Shown: in pieces, positions 1 to 7,760 of the stretch
How positions within the stretch are numbered: position 1 is the first letter of the stretch
How the letters are laid out: every line of letters starts with the position of its first letter
Assembly (NCBI GenBank): GCA_946186575.1
Contig: CAMHNO010000017.1
Coordinates: 1 to 53,401, forward strand
Reading direction: 5' to 3'
Length of the DNA: 53,401 bases
Origin: an uncultured Prevotellaceae bacterium
GTDB taxonomy: Bacteria; Bacteroidota; Bacteroidia; Bacteroidales; Muribaculaceae
The notes under the pieces: model-generated
The model's database searches: none
Seen by the model: only the letters and a program-made list of their open reading frames with translations
What the model was told of the DNA's origin: nothing
Translations under genes and position numbers: made by a program

Positions 1-373
1 CATAGAGTTTCCAAGCTCCATACACCAGATAGATGCCGCTGGCATAGCAGTAGAACTCGAGTTGGCTGCCATCGCGAATGTCAATGGCTGGCGATGTGGC
101 CACCTCGTTCTGACCGCTGTTATAGCTCAGAATCATCGACGAAGTGCTACTTGGATCGATTGTAGAAAATGCCTTGCTTGGATTACCAAGTTTCCATGTC
201 GAGGTGCTTGTGGCAGTGTAGGTCCAGGAGTCAAAATCGCTCTGGCTGTCCCATCCTTGCTGGTAGTATGGCACCATAGCCTCGCTTGCTCCGAATGCGG
301 CACTCAGCTCTTGAGCATTAGCATTCAAACCAATCATGGCTGCTGTTAAAAGAAGAGATGTAATTTTTTTCAT
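1..373 (-). CDS. Secreted protein, N-terminal part (choice-of-anchor-J-like), runs off the window
   Basis: The gene starts at an ATG at 373-371 and reads leftwards out of the window; 124 codons are visible. Residues 1-20 form a clear signal peptide (MKK, a hydrophobic stretch, then ANA before Gln21), so the product is exported. The mature start, with GWDSQSDFDSW, a later TWKLGNPSKAF and then ATSPAIDI, resembles the jelly-roll 'choice-of-anchor J' / cleaved-adhesin domains of Bacteroidota surface proteins. A promoter-like element lies at 433-440. The family call rests on a short piece and is tentative; export is well supported. Confidence 0.7.
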   Translation of the reverse strand, partial: MKKITSLLLTAAMIGLNANAQELSAAFGASEAMVPYYQQGWDSQSDFDSWTYTATSTSTWKLGNPSKAFSTIDPSSTSSMILSYNSGQNEVATSPAIDIRDGSQLEFYCYASGIYLVYGAWKLY

Positions 374-432
374 AATTTATTAATCTATTAGTTGAGTTAT
401 AAATATCGGATCATCAAATAATATTACCAGTG

Positions 433-440
433 CAAATATA
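433..440 (-). promoter_or_regulatory. Bacteroidota-type -7 element for the secreted gene at 373
   Basis: On the minus strand the sequence reads TATATTTG, a match to TAnnTTTG, about 60 bases before the ATG at 373. A weak TTTA lies roughly 18 bases upstream. It is nearly back to back with the plus-strand promoter at 484-491. Confidence 0.45.
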
Positions 441-483
441 AAAAAAATTGATTGTAAATAATAATATTTTTGGCAAAAATGAT

Positions 484-491
484 TATCTTCG
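484..491 (+). promoter_or_regulatory. -7 element for the C26 hydrolase gene
   Basis: TATCTTCG is one base off TAnnTTTG, with a TTTTTGG about 20 bases before it. Transcription would start near 497, which excludes the upstream in-frame ATG at 448 and supports a start at 544. Confidence 0.4.
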
Positions 492-543
492 CACAATAAA
501 CTTTGTAATAGTGGAGATTAGATACTATAAATGCCACGTGCTT

Positions 544-1473
544 ATGGTGGTGCTGCTCATTTGTCTAACCGCAGAAGTAGCAGGCGCGCAGGCGGTGCGA
601 GTGGGACTGGCTTGGCAGCCTAATCCTGTGGCTAACGACCGTGTGATCAGGTCGATTGAGCTTGCTGGCGGCAAAGCTGTGCTGCTGCCACAGGTGCGTG
701 CTGCGGGTCTTGACTATGACAGTGTGTGGCTCAAGAGCAAGTATCTTGATGAGAATGGGGTTCTGCTTCCTGAATGTGCCCTGGTGGTGAAGCGCAACAC
801 TTATTGTGGTGCGGGCCTCGACACGCTGCTGCGCGATATTGACGCGGTGGTGTTTCTGGGCGGAGGCGACATTGGCTCTACATTGTTTCGCGAGCCACAG
901 CCTTGGGGTGGCGAGACGTGCGATGCCACGCGCGACGTTTCGGAATATCTGACGATGGCCTACTGCCTCGACCACGACATCCCCGTGCTGGGTTTGTGTC
1001 GCGGGATGCAGATGCTTGCCGTGGTTAGCGGTGCAAGTCTTATTCAGGACCTGGACACTTACTTCGAAAGCTGTGGTATCGACTATGAGCACATGCATCG
1101 CTCGCTGCGTGATGCCGATGGCAACCGCCACTACATGCCTCATGATGTGTTGGTCACCGACCACGAGTCGTTGCTCTACAGCATAGCACTTGCCGACACC
1201 ATTCACGATGTGCCCTCGTGGCACCATCAGGCGGTGGGCGATGTGGCTGGAACTCCATTAAAGGTGAGCGCAGTGACCCTGACACATGATGTTGAGGTGA
1301 TAGAGGCTGTCGAGCGCACCGACAAGAAGTTTGCGCTTGGAGTTCAGTATCACCCAGAGGAGGCAGTGCGTCAGTACATCTACGAAGTGCCTGGTGCTAA
1401 CCGATTCATGCCATTGTGTGAAGGTGTGAACTATTTTAGAAAATTAATTAAAATTATAGAACAAACTAAATAA
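544..1473 (+). CDS. Exported gamma-glutamyl-gamma-aminobutyrate hydrolase-like protein (peptidase C26)
   Basis: This is a class I glutamine-amidotransferase-fold hydrolase of the C26 (PuuD-like) family, which cleaves gamma-glutamyl bonds. The nucleophile elbow is LGLCRGMQM with Cys152, and the His270/Glu272 pair lies in VQYHPEE near the end; GGGDI at about 105 is also typical of the family. I start at ATG 544 because the product then opens with a signal peptide ending GAQA; the frame is open back to 448, but a promoter lies in between. In-frame GTG codons at 511 and 538 are alternatives. An export signal is less usual for PuuD itself and points to gamma-glutamyl or peptide substrates outside the cytoplasm. 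The PAS gene follows after 13 bases, probably in one transcript. The exact substrate cannot be read from the sequence. Confidence 0.88.
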   Translation: MVVLLICLTAEVAGAQAVRVGLAWQPNPVANDRVIRSIELAGGKAVLLPQVRAAGLDYDSVWLKSKYLDENGVLLPECALVVKRNTYCGAGLDTLLRDIDAVVFLGGGDIGSTLFREPQPWGGETCDATRDVSEYLTMAYCLDHDIPVLGLCRGMQMLAVVSGASLIQDLDTYFESCGIDYEHMHRSLRDADGNRHYMPHDVLVTDHESLLYSIALADTIHDVPSWHHQAVGDVAGTPLKVSAVTLTHDVEVIEAVERTDKKFALGVQYHPEEAVRQYIYEVPGANRFMPLCEGVNYFRKLIKIIEQTK

Positions 1474-1486
1474 ACTTAAGAAAATT

Positions 1487-1828
1487 ATGGAACTTGATTG
1501 GGCCGAAGGGCTGCATTGTGCAGTGACGGTGTGCGACACCGAGGGTAAAGTGATTTACATGAATGAGAAATCGCGTGAGACATTCAACAAAGGGGGCAAG
1601 TCGATGGTAGGCCAGAACCTCTTCCCTTGCCACAACGAGCGCTCGCAGGCGATGATTCGCCACATGATGGAGAGCGACACAATTAATGCCTACACTATCA
1701 CCAAGAATGGTCAGCGCAAGATGATCTACCAAACGCCGTGGCGAGTAGATGGCAAGGTGGCCGGCATGGTCGAGATCTCGATGGTGATACCAAACGAGAT
1801 GCCCCACTACGACCGCGACAAGAAATAA
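1487..1828 (+). CDS. Stand-alone PAS domain protein with a Cys-His motif
   Basis: A 113-residue protein made of one PAS fold and nothing else: VTVCDTEGKVIYMNEKS is the PAS core, followed by VGQNLFPCHNERS and the closing strands KMIYQTPWRVDGKVAGMVEI. The Cys48-His49 pair followed by Ser53 resembles the PAS part of DUF438 proteins, where a CHPP..S motif sits at the same place. There is no kinase, cyclase or DNA-binding domain, so any signal must pass to a partner protein. It lies 13 bases behind the C26 hydrolase gene. The ligand (haem, flavin or redox at Cys) is not known from sequence. Confidence 0.82.
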   Translation: MELDWAEGLHCAVTVCDTEGKVIYMNEKSRETFNKGGKSMVGQNLFPCHNERSQAMIRHMMESDTINAYTITKNGQRKMIYQTPWRVDGKVAGMVEISMVIPNEMPHYDRDKK

Positions 1829-1966
1829 TTTGCATATTAAGATGAGAGTTAATTAACGTGAGTTCGACGTGTTTTACCCCTCAAAGCCATTGCGTTAGCA
1901 CCTCATCCAACTTAGAGGGGAGAAGATTACCAATTAATTGTTTTCGTCGGGCTCATGTTAACTAAG

Positions 1967-2003
1967 AAAAACAGCAGCCTCCATTTTGTGTGTGGGGCTG
2001 CTG
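1967..2003 (-). terminator. Rho-independent terminator after rho
   Basis: CAGCAGCC at 1972-1979 pairs with GGCTGCTG at 1996-2003; read on the minus strand the stem is followed by five T. It lies about 30 bases past the rho stop codon. Confidence 0.75.
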
Positions 2004-2031
2004 TAATTATTGTATTGTTATAGAACTATTG

Positions 2032-4377
2032 TTAGTCGTTCATGGTGAGCAATAGTTCTTCGTTGCTGCGAGTGCGCTCCATGCGTTCCTTGATAAACTC
2101 CATTGCCTCGATAGAGTTGCGGTCGCTCAAGAAGCGACGCAATATCCACATGCGGTTGAGAGTGTCTTGCTTGAGGAGCAGGTCGTCGCGGCGAGTGCTC
2201 GATGCCATGATGTCGACAGCTGGGAACACGCGCTTGTTGCTGAGTTTGCGGTCGAGTTGCAGCTCCATGTTGCCGGTGCCCTTGAACTCCTCGAAGATTA
2301 CCTCGTCCATCTTGCTTCCTGTCTCGATGAGCGCTGTGGCAATTATGGTGAGGCTGCCACCGTTCTCGATGTTGCGTGCGGCGCCAAAGAATCGCTTGGG
2401 GCGCTGCAGGGCGTTGGCGTCGACACCACCACTCAAAATTTTGCCGCTTGCAGGAGCAATGGTGTTGTAGGCACGAGCCAAACGTGTGATTGAGTCGAGC
2501 AGAATCACCACATCGTGTCCGCATTCCACCATGCGTTTAGCCTTCTGGAGCACCAGGTCGGCAATTTTCACATGACGGTCGGCGGGTTCGTCAAAGGTAG
2601 AAGCAATAACCTCAGCGTTCACGCTCCGAGCCATGTCGGTGACTTCCTCGGGACGTTCGTCGATGAGCAGTATTATCATGTAGGTGTCGGGGTGGTTCTC
2701 CGAGATGGAGTTTGCAATGTCCTTGAGCAGCACTGTCTTACCTGTCTTGGGTGGAGCCACAATGAGACCACGCTGCCCCTTGCCTATGGGCGAGAACATG
2801 TCCACGATGCGGGTGGAGATGTTGGGGTGGCTGTGATTGACCAGGTCGAACTTCTCGTTGGGGAACAGTGGCACCAGGTGCTCAAATGGGATGCGGTCGC
2901 GCACAAACTCTGGTGTGCGGCCATTAATGAGCCTCACGTTGACCAATGGGAAGTATTTCTCACCCTCCTTAGGAGGACGAATGGTGCACTCCACTACGTC
3001 GCCAGTCTTGAGACCCAGGTTCTTGATTTGAGCTTGAGGCACGTAGATGTCGTCGGGCGATGTGAGATAGTTGTAGTCGCTCGAGCGCAGAAATCCATAA
3101 CCATCGGGCATGACCTCGAGCACTCCCATGCCGTTGAGAATGCCGTCGAAGTTGTAGCTAACGTCGGCATAGGGCAGTGAAGACTGTGGCTGCTGTGGCT
3201 GCTGGTTCTTGCCTTTCTTCTTCTTCTGTTGCTTTGTGGGCTGTGGCTCATTCTCGGCTTTAGGCTCCTCGATGATGATGGGCGCCTTGGCAGCCTCTTC
3301 GGCAGCGATGCGTCGTTGTTCCTCGGCTCGTCGTGCTGCCTCTTCGCGTTCGGCTTGAGTGCGAGGCTTGAACGTCATTGGCCCGTTGCTGTAGAACTTG
3401 CCAGTGTCCTGCTGATTGTTTTCGTTAGAGTTTCCTTTCTTCGACTTCTTTCCTATCGAAGCATTAGGGTTGGTATTAAACAGGCTCATGAAGTCGTCCT
3501 GTTTAGGGTCGAATCGTGAAGGTGCAGGTTGCTCGATAAACTCTGGGGCGAGCATCGGTTGCTCGTAGTAATCCTGTGGTTCAAAGCGGTCGTTAACAGG
3601 TGCCTGCTCAGAGAAGCCAACTTGCTCAGTCTCTTGTGGCATTTGCTGAGTTGTGTCGAAATTATCAACTATGGGAGCATTACCGCTCATTGCTGGAGCT
3701 GGAACTTGTGCCTGCTCGGTAGTTTGCCCTTCGTCGGAGATTATGTTGCGCTCAATTCTTTCTCGCTTTGTGCGCTTTACAGGTGCTTCGGCCATGACAA
3801 TCTGTTCGTCGGTTGTTGCCGTAGCTTCTTGCTGTGCTGCAATGTCTTTATCTTTGTCGTTGGTGATGTCGCTGCCACTAAAGTCAAGACCAGGCAACTG
3901 CTCTTGCTGTGGAATGACTTTTTGCTCACTCTTGCGGGGTCTTCCCCTTTTGCGCTTGGTCTCTTGCACCTCGGGAGCTGCTGATGCGGTGTCGGCATCG
4001 TCCTCAGCTTCAGCTTCTTTTGGGGCTTTAGCTGTTGCTTTTTTTGTTTTCTTGGTGCTTTTTTCTTCTTGAGATTCGTTGTCGTCCTTAACGTCAACGT
4101 TGTCGCTATTAGCTGTGTTCTTCTCCTTGGTCTTCTTTGTCTTTTGAGTTGAGGCCTCGGTGGCATCGGCAGCAGTTTTAGGCTCTTTCTTAGTCTTTGA
4201 GCGCTTGCGCTTAGCTGGCTCGGTGGCATTGGTAGCAGCTTCGATGGCTTGCTGGTCGATGATTTGATAGACAAGGTCGTCCTTGGCGGCATTGCTCACC
4301 TTTTTCAGACCCATTGATTTTGCCAAATCTTTCAATTCGGCCTCGCTCATAGAAGTGAGTTCGTCAATGTTATACAT
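2032..4377 (-). CDS. rho: Transcription termination factor Rho with a long disordered insertion
   Basis: Rho is the hexameric RNA-dependent ATPase that ends transcription. At 781 residues this protein is far longer than the roughly 420-residue enterobacterial form. Residues 1-45 form the SAP-like Rho N domain. Residues about 50-405 are low-complexity, rich in Lys, Glu, Gln, Ala, Pro and Asn, with an AT-hook-like KRKRGRPRK. Residues 410-485 are the cold-shock-like RNA-binding domain ([10 protein letters not shown]). The ATPase follows, with Walker A PPKTGKT at 542-548, Walker B VVILLD at 623-628, and the Q- and R-loop region ([20 protein letters not shown]). All catalytic blocks look intact. 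Comparable insertions are usual in Bacteroidota, and in Bacteroides thetaiotaomicron the disordered part has been reported to drive condensate formation needed for gut fitness. The gene has its own promoter at 4616-4623 and terminator. Confidence 0.97.
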   Translation of the reverse strand: MYNIDELTSMSEAELKDLAKSMGLKKVSNAAKDDLVYQIIDQQAIEAATNATEPAKRKRSKTKKEPKTAADATEASTQKTKKTKEKNTANSDNVDVKDDNESQEEKSTKKTKKATAKAPKEAEAEDDADTASAAPEVQETKRKRGRPRKSEQKVIPQQEQLPGLDFSGSDITNDKDKDIAAQQEATATTDEQIVMAEAPVKRTKRERIERNIISDEGQTTEQAQVPAPAMSGNAPIVDNFDTTQQMPQETEQVGFSEQAPVNDRFEPQDYYEQPMLAPEFIEQPAPSRFDPKQDDFMSLFNTNPNASIGKKSKKGNSNENNQQDTGKFYSNGPMTFKPRTQAEREEAARRAEEQRRIAAEEAAKAPIIIEEPKAENEPQPTKQQKKKKGKNQQPQQPQSSLPYADVSYNFDGILNGMGVLEVMPDGYGFLRSSDYNYLTSPDDIYVPQAQIKNLGLKTGDVVECTIRPPKEGEKYFPLVNVRLINGRTPEFVRDRIPFEHLVPLFPNEKFDLVNHSHPNISTRIVDMFSPIGKGQRGLIVAPPKTGKTVLLKDIANSISENHPDTYMIILLIDERPEEVTDMARSVNAEVIASTFDEPADRHVKIADLVLQKAKRMVECGHDVVILLDSITRLARAYNTIAPASGKILSGGVDANALQRPKRFFGAARNIENGGSLTIIATALIETGSKMDEVIFEEFKGTGNMELQLDRKLSNKRVFPAVDIMASSTRRDDLLLKQDTLNRMWILRRFLSDRNSIEAMEFIKERMERTRSNEELLLTMND

Positions 4378-4642
4378 AATATAATGAAATAATAATCATG
4401 GATATCTCGTGTCGGGGGGAGCAGCGTTTGCATCATTTACTCTAAGTGTGAGGGCATGTGTCGGAGTCATGCCTCACGCGCTGCAGCACTCGGTGGAAAG
4501 GTTGGTCGAGATAAAAAGAATAAAAATATTAAAATGTGGAAAAAATAGCACACACTGTGTAAAAAAATAGGCTTGAATCCTTATTGGATGCCGATTGTGT
4601 GCTTGAAATGTGCTGCAAAGGTAGTAATTTTATTTTAAATAG
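4378..4642. other. Long leader of rho, no gene seen
   Basis: About 240 bases lie between the likely rho transcription start (near 4610, minus strand) and the rho ATG. I see no reading frame with gene-like features and no strong hairpin. A leader this long in front of rho may carry Rho autoregulation, as is known in other bacteria, but nothing here proves it. Confidence 0.4.
4616..4623 (-). promoter_or_regulatory. rho promoter -7 element
   Basis: The minus strand reads TACCTTTG, with TTTG 19 bases upstream (complement of 4643-4646). This is a full match to the Bacteroidota promoter form. Confidence 0.75.
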
Positions 4643-4674
4643 CAAATTTTTTTGCCAGCATTACATTTTTGTAT

Positions 4675-4682
4675 TACCTTTG
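4675..4682 (+). promoter_or_regulatory. Promoter of the C45-type hydrolase gene
   Basis: TTTG at 4651-4654, a 20-base spacer, then TACCTTTG at 4675-4682. The -33 boxes of this promoter and of the divergent rho promoter are only 4 bases apart, so the two polymerases probably compete for the same stretch. Confidence 0.8.
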
Positions 4683-4704
4683 GACCAATAAATTAAGCGA
4701 AATC

Positions 4705-5853
4705 ATGAAAAAACAGGTATTAACGCTACTATTGTTGTGCTTTGCATGCGCCGCAGCATGGTCGTGCACCTCGGCAATCATAGCAGGGCATAAAACCTTG
4801 AACGGAAGACCCATGATGTGGAAGCATCGCGACACAGGCTGTCCCGACAACCGCGTTGAGCTCATCAAGGCTCATGACGGGTGCTATGAGTTTGTTGCAC
4901 TTTTTGACGCTACCGATCCTTGCGACACTGCAGCATGGACTGGCTTCAACGAGAAGGGCTTTGCGATAATGAACACCGCATCCTATAATCTTAACGATGA
5001 TGATGTGCCCGAGAGCGAGATGGACCGCGAGGGAGTGGTAATGAAGCTTGCACTGGAGCATTGTGTGACTGTTGATGACTTTGAGCGGCTGCTGCAGTCG
5101 CTGCCCAAACCGATGGGCGTGGAGGCCAACTTTGGTGTGATAGACGCTAAAGGCAATGGTGCCTATTTCGAGACTGGCAACTACACCTATAAGAAATATG
5201 ACCTGGCCGATGTGCCCGGTGGAGTGCTTGTGCGCACTAATTTCTCGCATAGCGGTCGCCCCGATGACGGAATGGGCTATGTGCGCTACGGCAATGCGAA
5301 GCATCTTCTTAATCCTCACACTCGGGCAGGGGATTTTGAACCCTGGATGTTTACCGAGGAGTTCTCGCGTTCGTTCTATCACAGCCTGTTAGAAATGGAT
5401 TTTACTCATAGCGGTAACGAGTGGCTTGTAGATCAAGACTTCATCCCACGCCGCATTTCTACGGCATCGATAGTGATTGAGGGCATTAATCCCAAAGATC
5501 AGGGAGAGACACCGGCATTGACCACAATGTGGATTGCCCTTGGTTATCCACCATGTGCCGAGACTTTTGCCGCTCGACTTGGCGTGGCAGGTGGAGTGCC
5601 TGAAGTGCTTAAAGGCACTGGCGAGGACAATCACAGCCCACAATGCGACATTGTCAAGGCGCGTAAGGCCGAGGTGTTCAGCATTGAGCGTGGAAATGGG
5701 CAGCATTACCTGAACCTGAGCAAGCTGTATAATAAGGACGGCACTGGCTATTGCCAGCAGCTGGTGAAGAAAAACATGGAAATGTATGAGCGCGAGACAC
5801 AACAGCGCGAGAAGATTAAAATGGGATTGATGCTTAAAAACATTGATGCTTAA
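4705..5853 (+). CDS. Exported Ntn-type hydrolase (C45 acyltransferase/linear amide hydrolase-like)
   Basis: A 382-residue protein whose signal peptide (residues 1-20) ends directly before Cys21, in WSCTSAIIAGHKT. An N-terminal Cys-Thr-Ser exposed by cleavage is the hallmark of N-terminal-nucleophile amidases such as the penicillin acylase, bile-salt hydrolase and C45 acyltransferase families, and RPMMWKHRDTG with its Arg and Asp fits the same active site. The later blocks GFNEKGFAIMNT and GGVLVRTNFS also fit. The upstream ATG at 4669 is excluded because the -7 box lies after it. Function is probably hydrolysis of a linear amide in the periplasm or outside the cell; whether the substrate is a bile salt, acyl-homoserine lactone or peptide is open. 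A YcxB-like gene follows closely. Confidence 0.85.
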   Translation: MKKQVLTLLLLCFACAAAWSCTSAIIAGHKTLNGRPMMWKHRDTGCPDNRVELIKAHDGCYEFVALFDATDPCDTAAWTGFNEKGFAIMNTASYNLNDDDVPESEMDREGVVMKLALEHCVTVDDFERLLQSLPKPMGVEANFGVIDAKGNGAYFETGNYTYKKYDLADVPGGVLVRTNFSHSGRPDDGMGYVRYGNAKHLLNPHTRAGDFEPWMFTEEFSRSFYHSLLEMDFTHSGNEWLVDQDFIPRRISTASIVIEGINPKDQGETPALTTMWIALGYPPCAETFAARLGVAGGVPEVLKGTGEDNHSPQCDIVKARKAEVFSIERGNGQHYLNLSKLYNKDGTGYCQQLVKKNMEMYERETQQREKIKMGLMLKNIDA

Positions 5854-5901
5854 AAACAGGGTGTGGTAATAAAAGAATGCTCAATAACCTCGGGCACCTA
5901 C

Positions 5902-6348
5902 ATGTCGATACTCTATCGGCTGTTTCTGGCTCGCCGGTGGTGGCTGATGCTGCTGCCAGTGGTGGTGTGCCTGATGTTGATAGCGGTTGACACTCGCTTT
6001 GCCTATGTTGCGCTGATAGTTGCCATGGGTGTGATTATTGTGAGTTTGCCGCTGATGTGGTACTACGCTCTCACCCAGGAATCGCGGTGGTCGATACTTG
6101 AGAAGACGTTAACCTTGACCAGCAAGGGAGTGCAGCTCGACTTCACGAGCGAGAAGATGAATCGCCATGTCATTGCTTGGGAGGAAATGACGTCGACCAC
6201 GGCTCACAGCGAGTGCCTTGTAATCAGACTGAAGAAGAATCGTTACACCTTTCTTGCCATCCCACTGGGTGCCTTCAAGAGCAAAGAAGAGCTCAGGAGG
6301 TTTGTGTTAGACCTTAACGCTGGCATGGCCGAAAGTGTTGGTAGATGA
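5902..6348 (+). CDS. YcxB-like membrane protein
   Basis: About 148 residues. Two hydrophobic segments, roughly residues 13-30 and 36-55, are followed by a soluble domain. The latter (LTLTSKGVQLDF, then IAWEEM, then FLAIPLGAFKSKEELRRF) looks like the YcxB-like C-terminal fold found in many small membrane proteins of unknown role. I use ATG 5902; a GTG at 5863, only 10 bases past the upstream stop, is in frame and would add 13 residues. Probably cotranscribed with the C45-type hydrolase. No function can be assigned. Confidence 0.65.
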   Translation: MSILYRLFLARRWWLMLLPVVVCLMLIAVDTRFAYVALIVAMGVIIVSLPLMWYYALTQESRWSILEKTLTLTSKGVQLDFTSEKMNRHVIAWEEMTSTTAHSECLVIRLKKNRYTFLAIPLGAFKSKEELRRFVLDLNAGMAESVGR

Positions 6349-6457
6349 AAACCGCCCGTTTATCTATTATGGTTGGGAGAGGTTAAACTAATGTGAGTAA
6401 AACTTGTCAAATCATCAAAAGAAAACAACTTTGATAACTATAAATCCAAGAAAAGAG

Positions 6458-6646
6458 ATGAAGAAGAGAAAGACATTATTGCTGGCTGTACTGCTGTCGA
6501 TAGTAGCATCGGTGGCAGTGTCGTCGTGCAGCCCTTACTGGTATGACGATGGTTACTACTATGATTATCCGCACCGCCGTCCAGGTCCGCCACCCCCACC
6601 GCCTCCACGGCATCACCCTGGTGGACATCATCACCATCGCTACTGA
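6458..6646 (+). CDS. Small Pro/His-rich lipoprotein
   Basis: A 62-residue protein. MKKRK plus a hydrophobic stretch leads to a lipobox-like AVSSC at about residues 19-23, followed by a Tyr/Asp-rich stretch (YWYDDGYYYDY), eight prolines close together, and a His-rich end (HHPGGHHHHRY). A purine-rich run lies just before the ATG. The tail suggests metal binding or a flexible surface extension, which is inference. Short lipoproteins of this general composition occur in Bacteroidales, but I do not recognise a named family. It ends 37 bases before a strong terminator. Confidence 0.68.
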   Translation: MKKRKTLLLAVLLSIVASVAVSSCSPYWYDDGYYYDYPHRRPGPPPPPPPRHHPGGHHHHRY

Positions 6647-6682
6647 TTGGACGGCAGAGCATTGTCATAGCTTAAAATAAAG

Positions 6683-6720
6683 AGTGGCACGAGAAAAAAG
6701 CTTCACGTGCCACTTTGTTA
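6683..6720. terminator. Bidirectional terminator between convergent genes
   Basis: AGTGGCACG at 6683-6691 pairs with CGTGCCACT at 6706-6714, with T-rich sequence on both outer sides. It lies between the small lipoprotein (plus) and the HU/SPOR gene (minus). Confidence 0.72.
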
Positions 6721-6734
6721 TTGTGTGGAATAGA

Positions 6735-7676
6735 TCACTTGCTCACCCACGCACGGCGGTATCGCTCGGGAAGCAACTGACGTGCATCGATGAGCTCCTG
6801 CTCGCTGTCGCTCTGCGCTACCACAATGTGGTGCCAAGTCCCTCTTGTGACTTCGATGGCTTTTATGCCGTGGCGTGCATAGTGCTCGATGCTGCGCTGT
6901 GCGCTGCCCGATGTCTCGCAAGTGTTGATCACGAGGCAGTATTTGCCTTTGCTGGGCATGCCGTCGTTGAATGGCGACCCTGCTGTTGTTGCCTGCTCGT
7001 CACTGTCATCATCCATGACCTTTATCTTGAGGTCTTGGGCACTGGACTGCGACACAGGTTTCACGTCGACTTGCTGGGCTGGCTGGCTCTTGATCTCAAC
7101 AACATTGAGGCTGGCCGTTTGTGGCGAGGTGTTGCTCACAATGGCTGGTGTGGAAAAGAGGAAACCGAGCCCAACAATAGCTGCAGCGGCTGCTGCCACC
7201 TTCATGCGCTCCTTCAATGTTATCACTTGAGGTGTGATAACTGGTTCGGCTGCCTCCTGTTGTTGCAATTGCTTGAACTCTATGGCCGTGAGGCCATAGA
7301 ACTCGTCGTGCGAGTCTAAACCCGTTGTGGGCATGAATTCCAGCTTCTTGCTTGGTGTGAGCCTGAAATATCCTAAATGCCCGAAGCTGACCTCGCCGCC
7401 TTGAGCAAGCTCATCGTGGAAAGCCGCCACGCAGCTGTCGACCAACTGGCATGCCTGCTCATAGCTCATGGAATGACGCCGAGCGATGGAAGTGGCAAGC
7501 AGCCCGTCGTTGTGGTTGATGCTGGCATTAAAGCCAATGAGCCGACGCGGATTCTCAATCATGCTTGACCGGAGCACCGCTGGCTTGTACTGCGCGATGA
7601 GCGCTCCCCAGCCGGGAACCACCACGCAGTCGTGATACATCATCAAGTATTCTATGTGTTGAATTATCGAAATCAT
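6735..7676 (-). CDS. HU-CCDC81-like / SPOR domain membrane protein
   Basis: 313 residues. The N-terminal part (residues 1-110) matches the HU-like CCDC81-type domains found in Bacteroidota: IIQHIEYLMMYHDCVVVPGWG, then SFGHLGYFRLT. An Ala-rich hydrophobic segment at about 160-182 should span the inner membrane. Residues about 240-313 form a SPOR domain (KYCLVINTCETSGSAQ through the end), the fold that binds denuded peptidoglycan glycan strands. The protein therefore probably links the cytoplasmic HU-like part to septal or lateral peptidoglycan. The -7 box (7681-7688) ends only 4 bases before the ATG, so the message is probably leaderless or nearly so. Confidence 0.88.
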   Translation of the reverse strand: MISIIQHIEYLMMYHDCVVVPGWGALIAQYKPAVLRSSMIENPRRLIGFNASINHNDGLLATSIARRHSMSYEQACQLVDSCVAAFHDELAQGGEVSFGHLGYFRLTPSKKLEFMPTTGLDSHDEFYGLTAIEFKQLQQQEAAEPVITPQVITLKERMKVAAAAAAIVGLGFLFSTPAIVSNTSPQTASLNVVEIKSQPAQQVDVKPVSQSSAQDLKIKVMDDDSDEQATTAGSPFNDGMPSKGKYCLVINTCETSGSAQRSIEHYARHGIKAIEVTRGTWHHIVVAQSDSEQELIDARQLLPERYRRAWVSK

Positions 7677-7680
7677 AATG

Positions 7681-7688
7681 CAAAAGTA
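7681..7688 (-). promoter_or_regulatory. -7 element abutting the HU/SPOR start codon
   Basis: The minus strand reads TACTTTTG, with TTG about 20 bases upstream; the ATG at 7676 follows after 4 bases. No later in-frame start would keep the conserved N-terminus. Confidence 0.6.
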
Positions 7689-7760
7689 CTACTTTGCCTT
7701 GACTTGGGCAATAGTTGTTGAAAACTTTTTTGTTAAGTAAGTTTCGCTTTGTCCTCCTAT

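Noticed and set aside
1861-1930. Terminator after the PAS gene
   Set aside because: CCCCTC near 1876 and GAGGGG near 1914 could pair, but the loop is over 30 bases and no T-run follows.
4705-4770. Lipoprotein signal for the C45-type hydrolase
   Set aside because: Cys21 in AAWSC does not fit the lipobox well, and in this family the Cys directly after the signal is the catalytic nucleophile.
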